Notes: generated by a model from the letters alone, not told the origin. DNA of 35,787 bases from Anaerolineae bacterium (GCA_016926805.1 JAFGNV010000140.1:1-35787); one strand, 5' to 3'. Counted from the stretch's first letter, positions 24,491 through 32,320 are shown. Program-made: numbers and translations.

Positions 24491-25234
24491 ATGGAAATCA
24501 CCGATTATGTCAGAATCTTGCGCAAACGGGGCTGGATTATGGTGGTGGTCGCGCTTATTGCCGCAGCCAGTGCGTTTGCGGTGAGTAAAATGCAAACGCC
24601 GGTTTACAGCGCCAGCGTCCAACTCAGCGTAAACCCGGCTCGCCTCGATTGGGGTTTAAGCAACACGATTAAAGACCTGTTGCGCAATTACGCCACCAAC
24701 ATCAGCACCCACAGCATGGCCCAAAAGATCATCGACCGGCCAAGCGGCGACGTGGGGCCGTTGGATATGAGTTCCGAGCAACTGCTCGGTAAACTATTCG
24801 TCAACCCCGACTCCTCAACGTTTACCCTGCAAATTGAAGCCCGCGATAAAGACCCGCAAGTGGCGATGCACATTGCCCAGACCGCTGGCGAGGTTTTTGT
24901 AGAAGACCGCGACGCCTGGAATCAGCGCCAGGACAAACGCGACCGGGTGGAAGTAACCATTGTGGATAATGTTTACAACTTGGGCTACGAACAGTATTCG
25001 CCCAAAACCAAAATCAATACCCTGGCGGCGGGGTTGTTTGGCGCGCTGGTGGGGGTGCTGGTGATTTTCTTTTTGGAATGGCTGGAAACCGGCATCATCC
25101 GCAACCCCGACGATATCGAGCGGGCCATCGGGGTAACCGTGTTAGGCGCTATCCCAACCATTCCCGGCGATCATACCTCCGCTACCAAAGAACAACGCCG
25201 CCAACTTATTCCGTGGCTGCGAAGCACGCCATAA
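24491..25234 (+). CDS. Wzz-like polysaccharide chain-length / co-polymerase protein (second)
   Basis: 247 residues; ATG with GAGGAGCG just upstream. Its N-terminus is a typical Wzz start (EITDYVRILRKRGWIMVVVA), then an external domain with QTPVYSASVQLSVNPARLDW and a helical region, and TM2 (TLAAGLFGALVGVLVIFFLE) with the C-terminal RNPDDIERAIGVTVLGAIPT motif. It differs from the gene at 23762 in length and in the periplasmic domain. The two probably form a hetero-oligomer or regulate different polymers. It precedes the BY-kinase-like gene by 20 bp. Confidence 0.85.
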   Translation: MEITDYVRILRKRGWIMVVVALIAAASAFAVSKMQTPVYSASVQLSVNPARLDWGLSNTIKDLLRNYATNISTHSMAQKIIDRPSGDVGPLDMSSEQLLGKLFVNPDSSTFTLQIEARDKDPQVAMHIAQTAGEVFVEDRDAWNQRQDKRDRVEVTIVDNVYNLGYEQYSPKTKINTLAAGLFGALVGVLVIFFLEWLETGIIRNPDDIERAIGVTVLGAIPTIPGDHTSATKEQRRQLIPWLRSTP

Positions 25235-25254
25235 AAATTTGAGTTTAGAAAACT

Positions 25255-25911
25255 ATGACAGACACTAACCTTGTAACCCTAACCAACCCCGGTTCAACGG
25301 CTGCTGAGGCTTATCGAACCTTGCGCACCAACATTGAGTTTTCCGGCGTTGACGAACAACTCCGAACCTTGTTGGTCACCTCACCCGATCCTGTTGACGA
25401 CAAAAGTACCACGGTCGCCAATCTTGCCATCGCCATGGCCGATGGTGATCATCCGGTGATTTTGGTCGATGCCGACCTGCGCCGCCCCATGCAGCACACC
25501 CTCTTCAACCTGTCCAATGAGCAGGGCTTCACCAACTTCTTCAAAAATGATGCAGCCTTTAATGACCCGCCGCTGCAAACTGTGCCCCATACCAGTTTGC
25601 GGGTGCTCACCAGCGGCCCGTTGCCGCCCATTCCCGGCCAGTTACTGGCCTCCAAAAAAATGGCAGAGGTGCTGGCTCGTTTGACCGACATGTCCGAAAT
25701 TGTCATCTTCGACGCGCCGCCTATCATCACCGTCAACGACGCCTCGCTCCTGGCCTCGCTGGTGGATGGGGTGTTGCTGGTAGTCCGGGCCGGCAGTACC
25801 AAACGCGACTATGTGAAAGCGGCCAAAGACCGTCTGGAAAAAGTCAACGCCCGTTTGGTGGGGGCCGTATTGACCAACGCCCGGGTGGATAAAGCCTTAC
25901 GATATACATAA
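25255..25911 (+). CDS. BY-kinase-like (CpsD/CapB) ATPase with abnormal Walker A
   Basis: 218 residues, ATG. The bacterial tyrosine-kinase fold is clear: N-terminal AAEAYRTLRTNIEFSG, Walker A' HPVILVDADLRRPM (66-79), Walker B EIVIFDAPPIITVNDA (148-163) and the terminal GAVLTNARVD. Walker A is unusual: at the position where the family has GxGK[ST][ST], this protein has V47-D48-D49-K50-S51-T52, with both glycines lost, although K, S and T are kept. The C-terminal Tyr cluster used for autophosphorylation is also missing (a single Tyr in RYT). It may bind ATP poorly and act as a structural partner of the Wzz proteins. The next reading frame begins immediately after its stop. Confidence 0.85.
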   Translation: MTDTNLVTLTNPGSTAAEAYRTLRTNIEFSGVDEQLRTLLVTSPDPVDDKSTTVANLAIAMADGDHPVILVDADLRRPMQHTLFNLSNEQGFTNFFKNDAAFNDPPLQTVPHTSLRVLTSGPLPPIPGQLLASKKMAEVLARLTDMSEIVIFDAPPIITVNDASLLASLVDGVLLVVRAGSTKRDYVKAAKDRLEKVNARLVGAVLTNARVDKALRYT

Positions 25912-25942
25912 GTTGATTCGGTTGAGGAAGCGTTCCCGCACT

Positions 25943-27094
25943 ATGGAAAGACAACGAGACATTTTTGGCTTTCTGATCATCTTGCTTATTTTTCTGGCAG
26001 CATGTACGCCAATGCTCAATCCTCCACCTCCTGCCACGCCTGCGCCTCAACCGACCGTCACGCCGGTGCCCAGCACCCCAACCCCCTCTCCAGTTCCCAC
26101 GGCTACCCGCACGCCGTCACCAACCCTGGCGCCCGGAGTCTCGCTGCGTACGTTGGCCGAGGCTCAGAACGTTTATATTGGCGCAGCGGTAGCCGCAGGC
26201 CCCTTGCAGGACGAGCCTATTTATGGTGAGACCCTGGCCCGCGAGTTTAACATGCTCACCGCCGAAAACGTGATGAAGTTTGAGTCGGTGCACCCCGATC
26301 CCAAAACCTACAGTTTCAGCGCGGCGGATGCGCTGGTAGACTTTGCCGAAGAACACGCCATGCAGGTGCGAGGCCATACCTTGGTGTGGCATAACCAGCT
26401 CCCCCCCTGGGTGATCGAAAAAAAATGGGAACGCGACGAGCTAAGCAAAGTGTTGGAGGATCATATTTCCACCGTAGTTGGTCGGTATCGCGGGCGGGTT
26501 GTGGCCTGGGATGTGGTCAACGAGGCCATCGACGATAATGGTTCGCTGCGCCAGACGGTTTGGCTGGAAGGAATTGGTCCCGATTATATTGAGCTGGCCT
26601 TTCAAGCGGCGCACGAAGCCGACCCGGAGGCGCTGCTATTTTACAATGATTACAATGGCGAAGGGTTGGGGCGAAAATCCGACGCCATCTACGAGTTGGT
26701 GCAGGATTTGGTGCAGCGGGGCGTGCCCATCCACGGGGTTGGCCTGCAAATGCATGTTAGCGTGGGCAGGCACCCTCTTCCTGAAAAAGTGGCGGCCAAC
26801 ATTCAACGTTTATCGGCCCTGGGATTAAAGGTTCACATTACCGAAATGGATGTACGGATTGAATCTCCAACCACGGAGACAGACCTGGCCCGACAGGCTC
26901 AAATTTATGGCGAGATGCTGCACGTGTGTTTGGCCGCGCCGAGTTGCGAGGCGTTTGTATTGTGGGGATTTACCGATCGCTATTCCTGGATTCCCGATGT
27001 TTTTTATGGCTGGAACGATGCCCTCATTTTTGATCCATCATACCAACCCAAACCGGCATATTATGCCTTATTGGGTGAGCTTGCCGAAAAATAA
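25943..27094 (+). CDS. Lipoprotein GH10 family (endo-1,4-beta-xylanase type)
   Basis: 383 residues from the ATG at 25943, 32 bp after the BY-kinase stop; a TTG at 25913 would extend it by 10 codons. The N-terminus is a lipoprotein signal (FLIILLIFLAAC, lipobox LAAC), then a Pro/Thr-rich linker (~28-70). The GH10 TIM barrel has FNMLTAENVMKFESVHPDP near its start, RGHTLVWHNQLPPWV, the acid/base Glu in WDVVNEAIDD (about residue 194), NDYNGEG and the nucleophile Glu in VHITEMDVRI (about residue 301). The barrel ends with WGFTDRYSWIPDVFYGW. Family GH10 hydrolyses beta-1,4-xylan. In an exopolysaccharide cluster it may instead trim the cell's own polymer (inference). Confidence 0.9.
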   Translation: MERQRDIFGFLIILLIFLAACTPMLNPPPPATPAPQPTVTPVPSTPTPSPVPTATRTPSPTLAPGVSLRTLAEAQNVYIGAAVAAGPLQDEPIYGETLAREFNMLTAENVMKFESVHPDPKTYSFSAADALVDFAEEHAMQVRGHTLVWHNQLPPWVIEKKWERDELSKVLEDHISTVVGRYRGRVVAWDVVNEAIDDNGSLRQTVWLEGIGPDYIELAFQAAHEADPEALLFYNDYNGEGLGRKSDAIYELVQDLVQRGVPIHGVGLQMHVSVGRHPLPEKVAANIQRLSALGLKVHITEMDVRIESPTTETDLARQAQIYGEMLHVCLAAPSCEAFVLWGFTDRYSWIPDVFYGWNDALIFDPSYQPKPAYYALLGELAEK

Positions 27095-27179
27095 TTGAAG
27101 CGTACCCGTTGATATTTGCACCGGCTTCGTTGATCGGTGAATAACCATCTATCTATGATGTAAGGAGCACAGTTGACCA

Positions 27180-28262
27180 ATGAAAGGACTCATTTTGAGT
27201 GGGGGCAAGGGAACACGCCTGTACCCTCTCACTTATACCAGCGCCAAACAGTTGATCCCTATTGCCAACAAGCCGGTGCTTTTCCGGGTTATCGAGGCCA
27301 TCCGCGATGCCGGGATTACCGATATTGGGATTGTGGTGGGCGATACGGCCCCGGAAATCGAGCGGGCGGTGGGGCAGGGAGGGCAGTGGGGGGTCAATAT
27401 CACTTATATTCCCCAGGAAGCGCCGTTGGGCCTGGCCCACGCCGTAAAGATTTCTGAGGACTTTTTAGGCCAGGAACGGTTTGTAATGTTTTTGGGCGAC
27501 AACGTCATTGAGGGCGGGATCAGCACGTTAATTGGCCAATTTGCCAACAGCGACTACAACTCGCAAATTGTTCTGACCCGGGTTGACCGGCCGCAGGAAT
27601 ACGGGGTAGCCGTTCTCGACGACAAAGGGAGTATTGTCAAACTCATTGAAAAACCTAAAGAACCACCCAGCGATTTGGCCCTGGTGGGCATTTACATGTT
27701 CGACCATCACATTTTTGCCGCGGTCAATGCCATCAGCCCAAGTTGGCGCGGCGAATATGAAATCACCGATGCCATTCAATGGCTGGTTGACGCCGGTCAC
27801 AACGTTCATGCCTATGTCCATCGCGGCTGGTGGATAGACACGGGCGCGCCCGGCGATATGTTAGAGGCCAATAGTCTGGTGTTAGAAGAACTGACCCCCA
27901 CCCTTGAGGGTTATGTTGATCGTGACAGCGAAGTAGACAGCCGGGTAACCCTCGAACCGGGCGCTGAAATTATCAACAGTGTGGTCCGTGGCCCGGCCAT
28001 TATTGGCAAAGAAACCCGCCTGGTCAATGCGTATGTTGGCCCTTTCACCAGCATCTACCATCACTGTTTAATTGAAAATGCCGAAATTTCTCGCTCCATT
28101 GTGTTGGAGCACAGCCAGATTCGCAATATCAATCGCCGCATCGAGGACAGTTTGATTGGTCGCAATGTGGTAGTGCATCGTTCGCCCATTCGACCCCGGG
28201 CCTACAAATTTACCCTGGGCGACAACTCGCACCTGGGCTTATTGGGCAACGATGGAGAATAA
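27180..28262 (+). CDS. rfbA: Glucose-1-phosphate thymidylyltransferase, long form (RmlA/RfbA-like)
   Basis: 360 residues; ATG preceded by TAAGGAG 12 bp upstream. The nucleotidyltransferase signature LILSGGKGTRLYPLTYTSAK is at 4-23, with IPIANKPVLFRVIEAIRDAG following, and EAPLGLAHAVK, MFLGDNVIEGG and an EYEITDAIQWLVD segment. The C-terminal ~120 residues are a hexapeptide beta-helix (LEPGAEIINSVVRGPAIIGK, LIENAEISRSIVLEHSQI) as in the longer class. It makes dTDP-glucose, or a related NDP-sugar, in the cytoplasm for polysaccharide synthesis. rmlB, C and D are not in the window, so the product may feed a different sugar pathway. Confidence 0.88.
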   Translation: MKGLILSGGKGTRLYPLTYTSAKQLIPIANKPVLFRVIEAIRDAGITDIGIVVGDTAPEIERAVGQGGQWGVNITYIPQEAPLGLAHAVKISEDFLGQERFVMFLGDNVIEGGISTLIGQFANSDYNSQIVLTRVDRPQEYGVAVLDDKGSIVKLIEKPKEPPSDLALVGIYMFDHHIFAAVNAISPSWRGEYEITDAIQWLVDAGHNVHAYVHRGWWIDTGAPGDMLEANSLVLEELTPTLEGYVDRDSEVDSRVTLEPGAEIINSVVRGPAIIGKETRLVNAYVGPFTSIYHHCLIENAEISRSIVLEHSQIRNINRRIEDSLIGRNVVVHRSPIRPRAYKFTLGDNSHLGLLGNDGE

Positions 28263-28280
28263 CGGGTTTCAGGCCAAAGC

Positions 28281-28368
28281 ATCTTCTCAATAAATAGGGG
28301 CGAATTCACACATTTACTCGGTAGAGACAGAATAATATTCTGTCCCTACCCCAAAATATTGAGAAGAT
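28281..28368. repeat. MITE-like element with nested hairpin, 88 bp
   Basis: Terminal repeats ATCTTCTCAATA (28281-28292) and TATTGAGAAGAT (28357-28368) are exact complements, and GGGG/CCCC pairs continue inward. Inside is a second hairpin, GGTAGAGACAGAAT-AAT-ATTCTGTCCCTACC (28320-28350, 13 of 14 pairs). No ORF is contained, and no T-run follows. It lies between rfbA and the pterin-binding gene. Confidence 0.6.
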
Positions 28369-28397
28369 ATGGTTAAAATCCAATTTTGGAGCTAAGC

Positions 28398-29267
28398 ATG
28401 ACCAAGAATCTAATCACCATCCTTTCATCAGCCACCCAAACTGTTGAAATCAGCCGGGACAATCCCACGGTCATCATCGGCGAGCGCATTAACCCGACGG
28501 GACGCAAGGCCGTGCTGGCGGCGCTGCAAGAAGGCAAATTTGATATTGTGCGCCAGGATGCCATCGACCAGGTTGCGGCCGGGGCAACCGTTCTTGACGT
28601 GAATGCAGGCGTGCCCGGCGCCGATGAGCCGCAGTTGCTCAAGCAAGTGCTGCGCACGGTGATGGACGTAACCGATGTGCCGTTGTGCATTGACACCGCC
28701 AATCCAATAGCATTGGCGGCGGCGTTGTCCACTTATGAGGGCAAGGCTCTGGTCAACTCGGTCAACGGCGAAGAGAAGTCGTTGGCAGCGGTGCTCCCGT
28801 TGGTTAGAGAACACGAGGCGGCTGTGATTGGCTTGTGTATGGATGATAACGGCATCGCGGCCACACCGGAGGCCCGGTTAACTGTGGCCGCCAAAATTAT
28901 CGAACGAGCCAACAAATCAGGTATTCCTGCCGAAAATGTGGTCATCGATCCGCTGGCCCTGACTATGAGCTCCGACAGCAACGCCGGTCGGATCGCGCTA
29001 GAAACCATCAAGCTGGTAGTGCAGGAATTTGGGGTGAATATTACCATGGGCGCCAGCAATATTTCCTTTGGCCTGCCGGACCGCAAATATGTCAATTCGG
29101 CTTTCATTGCGATGGCTATTCATGCTGGATTAACCTGTCCCATCACCAATCCTCTGGTTACCGAGGTGGTTACTGCCGTATTGGCCGCCGATCTGGCCAT
29201 GGGTCGAGATGAATACGCCATGCGCTGGATCCGGGCGTATCGCCAACGGCAGAAAGCCGCCCAATAA
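28398..29267 (+). CDS. Pterin-binding methyltransferase, methyl-THF:corrinoid type / DHPS fold
   Basis: 289 residues from the ATG at 28398, chosen over the TTG at 28386 because GGAG (28388-28391) is six bases before it. The fold is the pterin-binding TIM barrel: VIIGERINPTGRKAVLAALQ at the N-terminus, GATVLDVNAGVPGADEPQLL, CIDTANPIALAAALSTYEG, ALVNSVNGEEKSLAAVLPLV, VVIDPLALTMSSDSNAGRIA and the GASNISFGLPDRKYVNSAFI segment. These match the methyltetrahydrofolate-binding domain of methionine synthase and AcsE-like enzymes better than folate-synthesis DHPS. No corrinoid protein or methyl acceptor gene is adjacent. It has a single-domain length, so it must work with a separate partner. The MITE-like repeat lies upstream. 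Confidence 0.8.
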   Translation: MTKNLITILSSATQTVEISRDNPTVIIGERINPTGRKAVLAALQEGKFDIVRQDAIDQVAAGATVLDVNAGVPGADEPQLLKQVLRTVMDVTDVPLCIDTANPIALAAALSTYEGKALVNSVNGEEKSLAAVLPLVREHEAAVIGLCMDDNGIAATPEARLTVAAKIIERANKSGIPAENVVIDPLALTMSSDSNAGRIALETIKLVVQEFGVNITMGASNISFGLPDRKYVNSAFIAMAIHAGLTCPITNPLVTEVVTAVLAADLAMGRDEYAMRWIRAYRQRQKAAQ

Positions 29268-29286
29268 ATACCCACACCAATAACAA

Positions 29287-29327
29287 AGACCCTCAGGGTT
29301 TTAACAACTCTCAGGGTCTATATTTTT
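29287..29327 (+). terminator. Imperfect palindromic terminator after the pterin-binding gene
   Basis: AGACCCTCAGGGTT (29287-29300) pairs with AACTCTCAGGGTCT (29306-29319) with two mismatches out of 14, then ATATTTTT. The palindrome itself is of the same general type as the other intergenic repeats, so it may be a recruited repeat. Confidence 0.5.
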
Positions 29328-29354
29328 ACCCCCTTGACTTTTTATCACAAATAA

Positions 29355-29409
29355 CGGAGATTCCTCGTCGCTTTAGCTGCTTCGCTTCCTTCGCTCCTCG
29401 GAATGACAT
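29355..29409. repeat. Imperfect ATTCCTCG...CGGAATGACA repeat
   Basis: The sequence reads GGAGATTCCTCGTCGC, then several TTCGCT units, then CCTCGGAATGACATTTTT. ATTCC and GGAAT form a terminal dyad, with repeated CTTCGCT in between. It resembles a dispersed intergenic repeat type known in many bacteria with large intergenic regions (from memory). It sits between the convergent genes ending at 29267 and 29434. Confidence 0.45.
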
Positions 29410-29433
29410 TTTTAGGTAAAATATTAATAGAAT

Positions 29434-31344
29434 CTAAGAAGTTTTAGCCGAGTTTTGCCCCTCCATTTCGCTCAAAGTTCGGGCGACTTCTTCAATGGCC
29501 AACCGTTGTTTGCGGTAAAGGTCGGCCTCGCTCATGGCCAGGCGTTGGGCAATATCGCGAACGCGCATACCCTGGACAAATTTCAAATCGAGGATGTTGT
29601 AGATGAGCCATTCGGCTGCGGTCATCCGACGCTCGCCGGACGGGCGTTGTTTCTCTATCGCCTGGGCCAACACCGACCGTAAGGCATGCACCGGATTGCT
29701 GTTGTTTTCCCTTAAAGATTCCTGCACCAGCCGCAGGCCCAGCAGTGGACTGCGGGTTAACTTGGGGCCACCCCAATAATGGGTTAAAGCGTCGCGCACC
29801 ATTTGTGGAAATTCTTGCTGATTTACGGGGCTTTCGGTTGTTGTCGTCAGGCTGGGCGACCCTGTGTAACGGACGGTACTGCGCAAACGCTGTACCCTTT
29901 CAATTTCAGGGATGATGTTCTTTAGCGCAGCAAAGACTTCCTGCTGCAGGCGCCGGTCTTCAAGCGCCAGTTCCATCTGTTCTATCAACAAGGTGGCAGC
30001 CTGCTCTTCTTCCGGAGTCAGGTTGTAGTCGCTTGCCCGCGCCTCAATTCCCAACAGTCCAAGATAATGGTCGCGGGCTTTGTTCTGCAAAATCACAAAC
30101 CAAAAGTCATTCTGAACGGCAACGTGCAGGCCGTCGTGGCCGTTTTTCTGCTCAATGAGTTTAGGTATATCAATGTTAACCAGGGCTTGCTCGATGGTTT
30201 CATGAGGGCCTATTTGGGCTTCCATCCGCGGTCCCTGTCTGGCGGCCAGATTGTAAATAAAACCGGTTCGCACCCGCAATATCTCACACAAATTGGTCAG
30301 CACATTTTCCAGGGCTTGTTGTAAGTCGGTGGTGGTCAACAGGCGGCGATCCAACTCACTAATCCAGGCAACCTCTCGCCGGTCCTGAAAAAAGATAAGG
30401 CTGTCAACGGCGGGTTTGATGATGTTGATCACAAGCTGCCACAGCACAATCACGGCCACAATGGAGGTCACCAGGATTATGTCTCTGGGTACGCCCAATA
30501 ATCGGGGACGTTCCGGCAGAGCAATAAAAATAAATATAATCATGGTAGCCAGCAGGGTACTCCGCAATAAAAAGTGAATCAGGTTGTGTTTCACCACCCG
30601 ATCGGGTGACAGGGCGCCAATAAAGGTAACGCTGTAAGCCATCACAATGATCATAAAGGCGATGCCCAGGTTAACAAAAAAGAGGATTGCCAACAGGAAT
30701 TGGGGCGGCATCAACGAGGTGGCATTGGCAATCAACATATAAGGATAAACACCCAATGCCGGAGCGGCAAAAGAGATGGCCAGGTAAGTCATCCGGCGGC
30801 GAGCGCCAGAGGTTAAACACCGTTTCCGCGCGTGGTAAATTTTGTACGCGCCCCACAGGACAGTAGTATAGAAGTAAATGGTAAAAACCCAAAAGAAAGG
30901 TCCGGCTTTGAATTGGGTTATGCCGGGGGAATAGATTGGATCATGCACCAAAAAATTGGTTTGAATAGCTAACAGCAATAACAGGAAGCCAAAAAAATAG
31001 GCAATGAACACGGCCAGTCGTCGCCGGGTGGAGGGAGCATTGCTCACCCGGAGCAGGGCGTCGGAAAAGTGAAGGTAAACCGCCGGGATAAAAGCAATAC
31101 CAATCCACTGAAACGTAAGCCAGTTGACGACACTGTCCGGTTCGTTTACCTGAAAAAGGGCCACATCGCCCACATAGGTAAAACACATACAGGCTAATAG
31201 GGCGGCAAAACTTCGACCCACCGCACTCCGCAGGTTGTAGATAATTGTGTAAGCAAAAAGGGAGAAGGCCAAAATAACGATGGCGGAGGAAAGAACTTGA
31301 TTCAGTTGAATGAGCACTTGGATGGTGTTGCTTGACGTTTCCAT
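29434..31344 (-). CDS. Multi-TM / GAF / HTH protein (putative membrane transcription regulator)
   Basis: 636 residues from the ATG at 31344 (a TTG at 31350 is possible; no clear ribosome-binding site for either). About nine hydrophobic segments fill residues ~17-310 (e.g. SAIVILAFSLFAYTIIY, WIGIAFIPAVYLHF, FLLAILFFVNLGIAFMIIVM). This resembles the 7-9 TM sensor head of histidine kinases. Residues ~325-460 are GAF-like (SELDRRLLTTTDLQQALENV, then LTNLCEIL). The last ~60 residues carry a putative HTH (LIYNILDLKFVQGMRVRDIA, then QRLAMSEADLYRKQR), reminiscent of a sigma-70 region 4. No H-box or HATPase_c region is visible. It would be a one-component membrane regulator. Its upstream leader contains a structured element. 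Confidence 0.65.
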   Translation of the reverse strand: METSSNTIQVLIQLNQVLSSAIVILAFSLFAYTIIYNLRSAVGRSFAALLACMCFTYVGDVALFQVNEPDSVVNWLTFQWIGIAFIPAVYLHFSDALLRVSNAPSTRRRLAVFIAYFFGFLLLLLAIQTNFLVHDPIYSPGITQFKAGPFFWVFTIYFYTTVLWGAYKIYHARKRCLTSGARRRMTYLAISFAAPALGVYPYMLIANATSLMPPQFLLAILFFVNLGIAFMIIVMAYSVTFIGALSPDRVVKHNLIHFLLRSTLLATMIIFIFIALPERPRLLGVPRDIILVTSIVAVIVLWQLVINIIKPAVDSLIFFQDRREVAWISELDRRLLTTTDLQQALENVLTNLCEILRVRTGFIYNLAARQGPRMEAQIGPHETIEQALVNIDIPKLIEQKNGHDGLHVAVQNDFWFVILQNKARDHYLGLLGIEARASDYNLTPEEEQAATLLIEQMELALEDRRLQQEVFAALKNIIPEIERVQRLRSTVRYTGSPSLTTTTESPVNQQEFPQMVRDALTHYWGGPKLTRSPLLGLRLVQESLRENNSNPVHALRSVLAQAIEKQRPSGERRMTAAEWLIYNILDLKFVQGMRVRDIAQRLAMSEADLYRKQRLAIEEVARTLSEMEGQNSAKTS

Positions 31345-31350
31345 AAACAA

Positions 31351-31582
31351 AACTGCAATCTACAAAATAAAAACCTGCCGGTAAACGGGAATTACTCACA
31401 GCAAGGGGCATAGCTATTAATCTGCTAAGGAAAATGCTGTAGGCAGGTGGGGTAGGGGGTAGTTCCCCCCAACTTACTCCCCCGTTTTCCTTGCTGAAGG
31501 AACGATGCAGCGCATCGTGAAATGCTGAGTTTGGAAATTCATTCTTGTAAGTCGGGGTGAGGCGCGAAACCCGGCAATTTTG
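31351..31582. other. 232-bp intergenic region with hairpins
   Basis: Besides the element at 31358-31447 it holds GGGGG-TAGTT-CCCCC (31455-31469) and ACGATGC-AGC-GCATCGT (31502-31518, 7-bp perfect). No ORF with coding character was found and no clear promoter for the 31344 gene. Confidence 0.5.
31358..31447 (-). terminator. Structured region with T-run: terminator of GNAT or attenuator of the next gene
   Basis: On the minus strand CCTGCC (31442-31447) and ACAGCA (31435-31440) are followed ~30 bases later by TGCTGT (31398-31403) and GGCAGG (31374-31379), so two nested 6-bp stems can form. GGCAGG is followed at once by TTTTTATTTT. It is located between the GNAT stop (31583) and the ATG at 31344. 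It may terminate the GNAT transcript or attenuate the next gene. The right side of the loop has an 18-nt bulge, so the fold is uncertain. Confidence 0.4.
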
Positions 31583-32113
31583 CTAGGTGGAACGTGAGAA
31601 GAAAAGGGCAATGTCTCCATTAGGATAATAGCGTTCGTTGTAACCGCAAAACTGGAACCCATGCTTTAGGGCAAAAGAAATTGCCGGATGATTTTTGGTT
31701 TGAACCTCCAGCATCAACCGATTGAGAGCATGCCCTCTGGCCCACTGGTTGGCCGCCTCCAAAAGCAACGTACCCACTCCTTGCCGCCGATAGGACGGAT
31801 CAACAGCCAGGTTAGAAACCCACAACACATTTTGCCACGGCTGAGATTGAGCATCGATAAAACCAATGGCTTCATCTTTGAGGTCCCGCGCAACCAAAAA
31901 ACACTCTTCCAACTGCCAATGTTCAACAAGTTCATCTGGAGACCGCGGATACTCAACCCGCATCGGGCGCGGTAGACGGATGGTATCAAAGTGAACATCA
32001 ATGGTTCGTCCGTCACCCCTGGTACGCATTTGCCACACATAATCGGTGGTGTAAGACATATTCATCTGGCAAAACAAATTGATGTCAACCAACTCAGCCG
32101 GGTAGATTTGCAT
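31583..32113 (-). CDS. GNAT family N-acetyltransferase
   Basis: 176 residues from the ATG at 32113. The frame is open to 32230, but the promoter at 32156-32184 sits inside that extension, so the shorter form is preferred. The domain shows the GNAT core: EECFLVARDLKDEAIGFIDA, VLWVSNLAVDPSYR, the acetyl-CoA pyrophosphate loop RRQGVGTLLLEAANQWARG, the NRLMLEVQTKNHPAISFALK segment with the conserved Asn, and HGFQFCGYNERYY at the end (RimI-like). The N-terminal SYTTDYVWQM segment is a recurring start in a subgroup of these. The acyl acceptor is unknown. The gene is divergent from the dockerin protein across a shared regulatory region. Confidence 0.85.
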   Translation of the reverse strand: MQIYPAELVDINLFCQMNMSYTTDYVWQMRTRGDGRTIDVHFDTIRLPRPMRVEYPRSPDELVEHWQLEECFLVARDLKDEAIGFIDAQSQPWQNVLWVSNLAVDPSYRRQGVGTLLLEAANQWARGHALNRLMLEVQTKNHPAISFALKHGFQFCGYNERYYPNGDIALFFSRST

Positions 32114-32155
32114 ACAATCTATCTGAATCCTTACTGTTACGGGTACTATAATCCG

Positions 32156-32184
32156 ATTGTAGCATCGGGATAGGGAATTAGCAA
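32156..32184 (-). promoter_or_regulatory. GNAT promoter, extended -10
   Basis: Minus strand: TTGCTA (32179-32184), a 17-bp spacer ending TGC, TACAAT (32156-32161). The start would be near 32149, ~36 nt before the ATG. The box TGCTACAAT is identical to the methyltransferase promoter at 12299-12307. Confidence 0.65.
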
Positions 32185-32242
32185 GCGAAATTGGTTGGTT
32201 ACAGACAAGCAGCGAGGCAAACCGGGCCAATTCTATACAGGG

Positions 32243-32296
32243 ACCTGATTTTCTATGTGCCTACGTTAAATATCGTACCTACGTTAAGTATCAGGT
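32243..32296. promoter_or_regulatory. Candidate bidirectional operator: direct repeats inside a palindrome
   Basis: CCTACGTTAAATATC (32260-32274) and CCTACGTTAAGTATC (32278-32292) are direct repeats 18 bp apart with one mismatch. They lie between ACCTGAT (32243-32249) and ATCAGGT (32290-32296), a perfect 7-bp inverted pair. The repeats are about 44-76 bp upstream of the plus-strand start and upstream of the minus-strand promoter, so one regulator could serve both. Confidence 0.5.
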
Positions 32297-32320
32297 ACTA
32301 TTTCCCTTCTGCTATGGATA

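Noticed and set aside
32114-32230. N-terminal extension of the GNAT to 32230
   Set aside because: Its DNA contains the promoter TTGCTA-17-TACAAT, and the family fold begins at the ATG at 32113.
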